This document shows, piece by piece, positions 57,139 through 64,000 of a DNA stretch of 64,000 bases; the first letter of the stretch is position 1; every line of letters begins with the position of its first letter. Source of the stretch: Chitinilyticum piscinae (GTDB taxonomy: Bacteria; Pseudomonadota; Gammaproteobacteria; Burkholderiales; Chitinibacteraceae); assembly GCF_015223195.1 (NCBI RefSeq), contig NZ_JADFUA010000001.1, positions 124,001-188,000 on the forward strand. Reading direction: 5' to 3'. The translations under genes and the position numbers were made by a program. The notes beneath the pieces were generated by a model. It was not told where the DNA came from, did not search any database, and was given only the letters and a program-made list of their open reading frames with translations.

Positions 57139-57169
57139 AAAGGCTGCGAGCACATACCCAGCAGCCTTT
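57139..57169. terminator. Bidirectional terminator between the lipoprotein gene and psd
   Basis: AAAGGCTGC and GCAGCCTTT form a 9-base stem with a 13-base loop; T-rich tails occur on both strands. It lies 25 bases past the psd stop. Confidence 0.75.
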
Positions 57170-57193
57170 ATCATTTTCAAGAAGCGAAGCAGA

Positions 57194-58036
57194 TCACCCC
57201 GCCATCACCTCACCCAGCCGCACAGAAGCAGCCGGTACCCACGCCGGATTCCATTGCCAGTCCCCCTGCGGGTAGAGCAGCACGACAGTGGAGCCAAGCA
57301 GAAAGCGGCCCATTTCCTCGCCCTGCTTGAGCACGATCTGCTGGTCGCGGTAGTCGCGCGTCCAGATCGTGCCCGGGCGCGGCGGGTTGACCACGCCCTG
57401 CCACACCGTCGCCATGCTGCCGACAATCGTTGCCCCCACCAGCACCAGCACAAAGGGCTTGCCGGCTTCATCCTCGAACACGCACACGACACGCTCGTTG
57501 CGCGCGAACAGCCCAGGCACGCCGCGCGCGGTGGCGGGGTTGACGGAAAATAGCTCGCCCGGCACATAGGTCATCTGCAACAAGCGACCGGTGGCCGGCA
57601 TGTGGATGCGGTGGTAATCGCGCGGGCTGAGGTAAATGGTGGCGAAGTGGCCGTTCTCGAACGATTTCGCCAATTCCGCATCTCCGCCCAGCAAGGCGGT
57701 GGTCGAGTAGCTGTGGCCCTTGGCCTGGAAAATCTGGTCTTGCTCGATCGCGCCGAACTGGCTGATTGCACCATCCACCGGGCAGACCTGTGCGGCGGCA
57801 GCCAGCGGGCGCGCGCCGTCTTTCAGCGCGCGGGTGAAGAACTCATTGAAGCTGGCAAAGCGGGTGATGTCCTGCTCGGCCGCTTCGGCCATGTTGACGT
57901 TATAGCGGGCGATGAAGCGGCGGATCACCCAGTGGGTGAGGCCACCGGCGCGACAGCCGGCCAGCCAGCCCATCAGCCGGGTCAATGCGAGCTTGGGGAT
58001 GACGTATTGCAAGGCAACAAACAGGCGATCGGACAC
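57194..58036 (-). CDS. psd: Phosphatidylserine decarboxylase proenzyme
   Basis: The 280-residue protein matches membrane-bound Psd: FNEFFTRALKDGARP, PVDGAISQFG, LSPRDYHRIHMP and the self-cleavage motif LGST (in RFLLGSTVVLL, about residue 251) that forms the pyruvoyl group. It makes phosphatidylethanolamine from phosphatidylserine. It is divergent from pssA, which makes its substrate. Confidence 0.97.
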   Translation of the reverse strand: MSDRLFVALQYVIPKLALTRLMGWLAGCRAGGLTHWVIRRFIARYNVNMAEAAEQDITRFASFNEFFTRALKDGARPLAAAAQVCPVDGAISQFGAIEQDQIFQAKGHSYSTTALLGGDAELAKSFENGHFATIYLSPRDYHRIHMPATGRLLQMTYVPGELFSVNPATARGVPGLFARNERVVCVFEDEAGKPFVLVLVGATIVGSMATVWQGVVNPPRPGTIWTRDYRDQQIVLKQGEEMGRFLLGSTVVLLYPQGDWQWNPAWVPAASVRLGEVMAG

Positions 58037-58166
58037 GGCAGTTTCCGCAGGAACAGGAAAGGGCGCAATTGTAACGCACCTGCTGACGGCGTGCCGGCTT
58101 GCAGACCGGCGTTCACGGAGTACACTATGCCCCGTAGGCGGCGAGCCGCCCGTTTTTCATGAGGCC

Positions 58167-58955
58167 ATGATGCAAACCTCCCCCAAGCGACCGCTTGATC
58201 TGAAACGCCAGAGCATTTATCTGCTCCCCAATCTGTTTACCCTCGCGGCACTGTTTGCCGGCTTCTACGCCATTGTCTCGGCGATGAACCACCAGTTTGA
58301 CCTCGCTGCCGTGGCGATCTTTGCCGCAATGGTGCTCGATGGCATGGATGGGCGCGTCGCGCGCATGACGCACACGCAATCGGCCTTTGGCGCTGAATTC
58401 GACAGTCTTTCCGACATGGTGAGCTTCGGCGTGGCCCCCGCGCTGGTGGCGTATGTGTGGCAGCTGCACCAGTTCGGCAAAATCGGCTGGATGGTGGCCT
58501 TCATCTATTGCGCCGCTGCGGCACTGCGTCTGGCGCGCTTCAATACCAACATCGGCATTGTCGACAAGCGCTGGTTCCAGGGCCTGCCCTCGCCATCCGC
58601 TGCGGCGCTGGTCGCCGGCCTGGTGTGGATCAGTCACGAATACGCCGAAGACCTTGAACCGCTGATGCCGGCGCTGCCGTATCTGGCACTGATCTTCACG
58701 CTGTTCGCCGGCCTGTCGATGGTGAGCAACGTGCGCTTCTGGAGCTTCAAGGAGCTGCACATGCGCAAGACGGTGCCTTTCATCGTGATGCTGCTGGTCG
58801 TGATCGGCCTGCTGATTCTGGTATCCAAGCCTCCGCTGGTGCTGTTCCTGTTCTTCATCGGCTATGGTCTGTCCGGTTATGTCTACTGGCTATACTGCCT
58901 GATTCTGCGCAAGCCACGCAGCAGCGCCACCTCACCAGAAAACAGCGCAAATTAG
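58167..58955 (+). CDS. pssA: CDP-diacylglycerol-serine O-phosphatidyltransferase
   Basis: The 262-residue membrane protein has the CDP-alcohol phosphotransferase motif in LDGMDGRVARMTHTQSAFG followed by AEFDSLSDMVSFG, and about seven hydrophobic segments. It makes phosphatidylserine. GAGG precedes two adjacent ATG codons; the second (58170) has better spacing. A terminator follows before leuA. Confidence 0.95.
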   Translation: MMQTSPKRPLDLKRQSIYLLPNLFTLAALFAGFYAIVSAMNHQFDLAAVAIFAAMVLDGMDGRVARMTHTQSAFGAEFDSLSDMVSFGVAPALVAYVWQLHQFGKIGWMVAFIYCAAAALRLARFNTNIGIVDKRWFQGLPSPSAAALVAGLVWISHEYAEDLEPLMPALPYLALIFTLFAGLSMVSNVRFWSFKELHMRKTVPFIVMLLVVIGLLILVSKPPLVLFLFFIGYGLSGYVYWLYCLILRKPRSSATSPENSAN

Positions 58956-58999
58956 ACATTTTGTCCACTTTAGCCGCAAAAGTCTAACCGCCCCACACC

Positions 59000-59025
59000 A
59001 AAAAGCCGGCGCCCGCCGGCTTTTT
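59000..59025. terminator. Terminator between pssA and leuA
   Basis: AAAAAGCCGGC, GCCC loop, GCCGGCTTTTT: a perfect symmetric hairpin with A and T runs, active in either direction. Confidence 0.92.
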
Positions 59026-59036
59026 GTATTTTTTGT

Positions 59037-59065
59037 TTGACACAACGTCGAACATATAGAATGAT
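59037..59065 (+). promoter_or_regulatory. Probable leuA promoter
   Basis: TTGACA (59037-59042) lies just after the terminator. AATGAT at 59060-59065 has 17-base spacing; a better-looking TATAGA lies five bases earlier with short spacing. The transcript would start upstream of the N-terminal extension of leuA. Confidence 0.5.
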
Positions 59066-59092
59066 GAACTCAACATCTGATGGAGAAACCCC

Positions 59093-60910
59093 ATGCAATT
59101 GGACATCGAACGTCTAATTGATGATTTCGGCGGGCCAGGAGCCCTGGCCGAAGCGCTTACCACGGCCTGGCCCGATGATCCGGTCAGCCGCGCCGCAGTC
59201 TACAAGTGGCGCGAACGCGGCAGCATGCCGCTTGCCAAAGTCTCGCAGCTGGCACAACTGGCTGCACAGCAGGGGCGTCGTTTCGCCATCGAGCAGTATT
59301 TCGCGAGCCCCGCGGATACCCAGACCCCGGCTACCGCCGGCCAAACCAGTCAACCGCACAAGGATGCCGCCATGAGCGACCGTTTGATTATTTTTGACAC
59401 CACCTTGCGTGATGGCGAGCAATCGCCGGGCGCGTCGATGACCAAGGAAGAAAAAATCCGCATCGCCCGTCAGCTGGAAAAACTGGGTGTCGACGTAATC
59501 GAAGCCGGCTTTGCGGCGGCCAGCCCCGGTGATTTCGACGCGATCCATACCATTGCTGGCATCATCGAAAACAGCACCGTCTGTTCGCTGGCGCGCGCCA
59601 ACGAGCGCGACGTGCGCGCCGCTGGCGAGGCCATCAAGCCGGCCAAGCGCGGCCGCATCCACACCTTCATTGCCACCAGCCCGATCCACATGCAGCACAA
59701 ATTGCGCATGGAGCCGGATCAGGTCGTTGAAGCGGCAGTGAAGGCCGTCAAGCTTGCCCGCGAATACACCGACGATGTCGAATTTTCGGCCGAGGATGCA
59801 CTGCGCTCGGACATCGACTTTCTCGCGCGCATTTTTGGCGCGGTGATCGAAGCCGGCGCAACAACCCTGAATGTTCCCGATACCGTCGGCTACGCCGTGC
59901 CGCAGAAAACCGAAGCCTTCTTCCGCGAGCTGATCGCCAAGACACCGGGCGGCGACAAGGTAACATGGTCTGCACACTGCCATAACGACCTCGGCATGGC
60001 GGTCGCCAACTCGCTGGCCGCCGTCCTTGGTGGTGCACGCCAGGTCGAGTGTACGATCAATGGCCTGGGTGAGCGTGCCGGCAACGCCGCGATGGAAGAA
60101 ATCGTGATGGCGACCCGCACCCGCAAGGATATCTTTGGTGTGGAAACCCGCATCGACACCACGCAGATCGTGCCCACCTCGAAGCTGGTTTCGACCATTA
60201 CCGGTTACCCGGTGCAGCCGAACAAGGCTATCGTGGGCGCGAATGCCTTCGCCCACGAATCCGGCATCCATCAGGATGGCGTGCTCAAGCACCGCGAAAC
60301 CTACGAAATCATGAGCGCCGAATCGGTGGGCTGGAATACCAACCGCCTCACGCTGGGCAAGCTCTCGGGCCGCAACGCTTTCAAGACCAAGCTTGCCGAA
60401 CTCGGCATCCAGCTCGACAGCGAGGAAGCACTCAACGCCGCCTTCGCCCGTTTCAAGGAACTGGCCGACCGCAAGCGCGAAATCTTCGACGAAGACCTGC
60501 ACGCCCTGGTTTCCGACGAGCTGATCAGCATCGAGCAGGAGCACTTCAAGCTGGTATCGCTCAAGGTGACCTCCGAAACTGGCGAAATTCCGCATGCCAC
60601 ACTGGTCATCACCGAAGCTGGCAGTGAGCGCCGCGCCGACGCCGACGGCGATGGCACGGTCGATGCCTCGTTCAAGGCGATTGAATCACTGGTCAACAGC
60701 GGTGCCGAACTGCAGCTGTATTCGGTGAATGCCATCACCCAGGGCACCGACAGCCAGGGCGAAGTCACCGTGCGACTGGCCAAGGATGGCCGCATCGTGA
60801 ACGGCCAGGGCGCGGACACCGACATCATTGTCGCCAGCGTGAAGGCCTATATCTCGGCACTAAACAAGCTGCAAAGCAATACCGAGCGCGTACACCCGCA
60901 GCCGGTATAA
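59093..60910 (+). CDS. leuA: 2-isopropylmalate synthase with N-terminal helix-turn-helix-like domain
   Basis: The 605-residue frame has two parts. Residues 94-605 (512 residues) are a full Leu[19 protein letters not shown], the metal-binding [27 protein letters not shown] and a C-terminal leucine-binding regulatory domain. It condenses acetyl-CoA with 2-oxoisovalerate. Residues 1-70 look like a small Cro-type DNA-binding domain ([11 protein letters not shown]...[16 protein letters not shown]), then a linker rich in Thr, Pro and Gln. Both ATG 59093 (GGAG, 7-base spacing) and ATG 59372 (AAGGA, 7-base spacing) have good ribosome binding sites, so long and short forms are possible. Confidence 0.93.
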   Translation: MQLDIERLIDDFGGPGALAEALTTAWPDDPVSRAAVYKWRERGSMPLAKVSQLAQLAAQQGRRFAIEQYFASPADTQTPATAGQTSQPHKDAAMSDRLIIFDTTLRDGEQSPGASMTKEEKIRIARQLEKLGVDVIEAGFAAASPGDFDAIHTIAGIIENSTVCSLARANERDVRAAGEAIKPAKRGRIHTFIATSPIHMQHKLRMEPDQVVEAAVKAVKLAREYTDDVEFSAEDALRSDIDFLARIFGAVIEAGATTLNVPDTVGYAVPQKTEAFFRELIAKTPGGDKVTWSAHCHNDLGMAVANSLAAVLGGARQVECTINGLGERAGNAAMEEIVMATRTRKDIFGVETRIDTTQIVPTSKLVSTITGYPVQPNKAIVGANAFAHESGIHQDGVLKHRETYEIMSAESVGWNTNRLTLGKLSGRNAFKTKLAELGIQLDSEEALNAAFARFKELADRKREIFDEDLHALVSDELISIEQEHFKLVSLKVTSETGEIPHATLVITEAGSERRADADGDGTVDASFKAIESLVNSGAELQLYSVNAITQGTDSQGEVTVRLAKDGRIVNGQGADTDIIVASVKAYISALNKLQSNTERVHPQPV

Positions 60911-61034
60911 GGATTGCGTCATCGGGAATCCGGCAGCGCCACCCCGCCGCCGGACGAAGATCGGGCTTACCGGCCCGGACCTTCAAGCCGCCGCAGCTGG
61001 CCACAAGCCGTGATGCCAAGCGGAAACCCAAAGC

Positions 61035-61074
61035 AAAAAGCCTCAGCCCGCACATTGGCGGGCTGAGGCTTTTT
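61035..61074. terminator. Terminator after leuA
   Basis: A 12-base stem (GCCTCAGCCCGC / GCGGGCTGAGGC) with a 6-base loop and A and T runs on the two sides. It can serve both leuA and the convergent DUF2069 gene. Confidence 0.93.
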
Positions 61075-61136
61075 GCATTCGAGGTATAAAGCCGTAGGCG
61101 CTTATCTAAAAGGCCTGCACGGCAATACATAGCACC

Positions 61137-62101
<965 letters not shown>

Positions 62102-62205
62102 TTACCCGGGGAGTAAGTCTTCGTGCGGCATACACGCAAGCGAAGCGGCCCCTGTGTTGTGCGATGCGCTATTATAGGCGGATTGCCCTGCGGAACCGAA
62201 TCACG

Positions 62206-63474
62206 ATGTCGGACACCCCTTACAGCGTCACCTCAGCTCTGGACTATGCGTTCTGGCAGCGACTGATCGGCTTCGCCCGTTTTGTCGGACGGCGCCTGAT
62301 CAATGATCGCTGCCTGCAGACGGCCGGCAGCCTCACTTATACGACGCTGCTGGCCTTCGTGCCGCTATTCACCATCGCCCTGACACTGTTTTCCGCGTTT
62401 CCGGTCTTCAATGACTACAGCGGCAAGTTCAAAAGCTTCCTGCTCACCAATCTGGTTCCGGATGCCTCGGGAAAACTGATCGGCGTATACATGCGACAGT
62501 TTTCCGATAATGCCGAGCGGCTGACTGCCATGGGGATGATCGGCCTGGTGTTTACCGCCTTGCTGCTGATTTTTACCATCGAGAAAAGCTTCAATGAGAT
62601 CTGGGGCATCCGCCGACCGCGCAAATTGCTGGCGCGCACACTGATCTACTGGGCAACACTCACACTTGCACCGCTGTTGATTGGCATCAGCCTGTCGCTG
62701 GCCTCCGCACTCAGCAAGCAGGCGGATGTCGGCTGGCTGAATATCGCGCAAATTGCACCCCTGATCCTTGGCTGGGGCACGCTTACCCTCATCTATATCA
62801 CCGTGCCGAATTGCTACGTGCCCCGCAGTCATGCCGTGATCGGCGGCGTCGTGACCGGACTACTGCTGGAGCTGATGAAGCAGCTTTTCGGGCTGTATAT
62901 CCGTCAGTTCGGCTCATTCAAACTGGTGTATGGGGCCTTTGCCAGCATCCCGATTTTTCTGATGTGGCTGTATGTGTGCTGGGTGATCATTCTGGGCGGC
63001 GCGGTACTGACGGCTTCCTTGTCCTACTGGCACCGCGCAGGCTGGCGCTGGGGGCAGGACCATGGCTCGCGATTCGAACAGGCCATGCACATTCTATCTG
63101 CGCTGGCAGTGGCGCACCGGCACGGCGAAATTTTGCATATCGATCAGCTGCGCCGCAGGGTACAGCTAGGAATCGATGCAACACATGGCTTGCTTGAGCT
63201 GATGGCACCACGCGGCTGGGTCGAGGAAGGCAAAGACGGAGAATGGGTGCTGGCCATCGCGCCTGAACACATCCAGCTGAAGGATGTCTACCAGCTGGTC
63301 GGCAGCAGCCTTGCCAGTGAGAGCGAGCCGGTGCTGTCGTCTATCCTGCAGGAGTGTGCAGCCCCATTGCAGCGCTCGCTGCACTCCTACCTCGATCAGA
63401 GACCGGAGCTTTTCAGCAGCAAGGCTGACGAGATGCAGTCAAACACGGCTGCGTCACAACACAGCGGGAATTAG
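62206..63474 (+). CDS. YihY/BrkB-family inner-membrane protein
   Basis: The 422-residue protein has about six membrane segments in residues 30-280 (TAGSLTYTTLLAFVPLFTIAL at the start, FASIPIFLMWLYVCWVIILGG at the end of the core) and a soluble C-terminal winged-helix-like part that is typical of the longer members (formerly mis-called ribonuclease BN). Function unsettled. Start 62206 gives the usual N-terminus. It ends with a 4-base convergent overlap with aroB. Confidence 0.88.
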   Translation: MSDTPYSVTSALDYAFWQRLIGFARFVGRRLINDRCLQTAGSLTYTTLLAFVPLFTIALTLFSAFPVFNDYSGKFKSFLLTNLVPDASGKLIGVYMRQFSDNAERLTAMGMIGLVFTALLLIFTIEKSFNEIWGIRRPRKLLARTLIYWATLTLAPLLIGISLSLASALSKQADVGWLNIAQIAPLILGWGTLTLIYITVPNCYVPRSHAVIGGVVTGLLLELMKQLFGLYIRQFGSFKLVYGAFASIPIFLMWLYVCWVIILGGAVLTASLSYWHRAGWRWGQDHGSRFEQAMHILSALAVAHRHGEILHIDQLRRRVQLGIDATHGLLELMAPRGWVEEGKDGEWVLAIAPEHIQLKDVYQLVGSSLASESEPVLSSILQECAAPLQRSLHSYLDQRPELFSSKADEMQSNTAASQHSGN

Positions 63475-64000
63475 TGAGCCCGGCAACCCGCTGCCAGCGC
63501 GTCGCGAACCACCTCGTCGGACAATTCCCCAATGTAGGACTGACCGAGCTTTTCGATCAGGACAAACTTGATTCGCCCCGCATCGACCTTCTTGTCTTGA
63601 GCCATTAGCTCAAGATAGCGATCAGCCCCGAGATCAGGGGCAACAACAGGCAGGCCCGCTTTCTGCAAGAGGCCAACGATGCGGGCCAGTTCCGAATCGC
63701 TCAATGCACCTTGAATGCGGGCGGCATGCGCAGCCATAACCATACCAGCTGCAACCGCTTCGCCATGTAGCCAGACGCCATAGCCCATACCAGCCTCAAT
63801 GGCATGACCGAAGGTATGCCCCAGATTAAGTAGTGCACGCTGACCGGTTTCTTTTTCATCTGCAGCGACGATGCGCGCCTTGTTCTGGCAACTGCGTTCG
63901 ATTGCATACGCCAGGGCAGCCTCATCGCGAGCCATCAATCCATCGATATTGGCTTCCAGCCACTCGAAGAACTCCAGATCATCAATCAGGCCATACTTGA
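63471..64000 (-). CDS. aroB: 3-dehydroquinate synthase (5' part missing)
   Basis: The last 175 or so codons are present; the rest lies beyond the right edge. YGLIDDLEFFEWLEANIDGL, ALLNLGHTFGHAIEAGMGYG (zinc-binding His) and WLHGEAVAAGMVMA (second His) are diagnostic. It converts DAHP to 3-dehydroquinate in the shikimate pathway. Confidence 0.96.
   Translation of the reverse strand, partial: KYGLIDDLEFFEWLEANIDGLMARDEAALAYAIERSCQNKARIVAADEKETGQRALLNLGHTFGHAIEAGMGYGVWLHGEAVAAGMVMAAHAARIQGALSDSELARIVGLLQKAGLPVVAPDLGADRYLELMAQDKKVDAGRIKFVLIEKLGQSYIGELSDEVVRDALAAGCRAH

Overview
The window looks like a chromosomal segment of a betaproteobacterium, most likely of the order Neisseriales. This rests on the protein sequences (Kup, PilS/PilR, MiaB, PhoH, Psd, PssA, LeuA, WrbA/DUF2069) and on the pssA-leuA gene order. 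It is not proven by a marker gene. Most of the sequence is GC-rich; two stretches are visibly AT-rich: the centre of the capsule locus (about 8.1-13.1 kb) and the cargo gene of an integrated island (38.9-39.7 kb).

1-19.8 kb: an ABC-transporter-dependent (group 2 type) capsule locus. On the minus strand lie kpsS, a short-chain dehydrogenase and a truncated lipoteichoic-acid-synthase-like phosphotransferase. On the plus strand lie the export genes kpsM-kpsT-kpsE-kpsD, then an AT-rich block (beta-helix protein, two glycosyltransferases, a two-domain alpha/beta-hydrolase-like protein), then a Kdo supply and linker block (kdsA, a kdsB-kdsC fusion, kpsF, kpsC) and a second hydrolase-like gene. Together they make CMP-Kdo, build the poly-Kdo lipid linker, polymerise and modify the glycan, and export it. 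A ten-base poly-G tract lies inside kpsS, so phase variation is possible.

19.8-34.4 kb: housekeeping and regulatory genes, mainly on the minus strand: a GspE/PilB-type ATPase, kup, ampD, pilR-pilS, rppH, an aminopropyltransferase-like gene, ttcA, a soluble TPR-GAF histidine kinase and an FAD oxidoreductase. A MidA-type methyltransferase is on the plus strand.

34.4-40.0 kb: an elongator tRNA-Met gene with a clear promoter, carrying a small integrated element of about 5.6 kb. The element has a tyrosine integrase, an AlpA-type regulator, several unknown small genes and an AT-rich coiled-coil cargo gene, bounded by a repeat of the tRNA 3' end.

40-55.2 kb: a GspF-like gene, miaB, a YecA-type protein, an exported RraB-like protein, a membrane-anchored GH3 enzyme, a small unknown gene paired with a DUF4132-type giant protein, a PhnD-like lipoprotein / hybrid kinase / HD-GYP operon, and phoH.

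55.2-64 kb: small orphan genes among three copies of a palindromic repeat, the divergent psd and pssA genes, a leuA gene carrying an N-terminal helix-turn-helix-like extension, DUF2069-wrbA, a YihY-type membrane protein and the 3' part of aroB.
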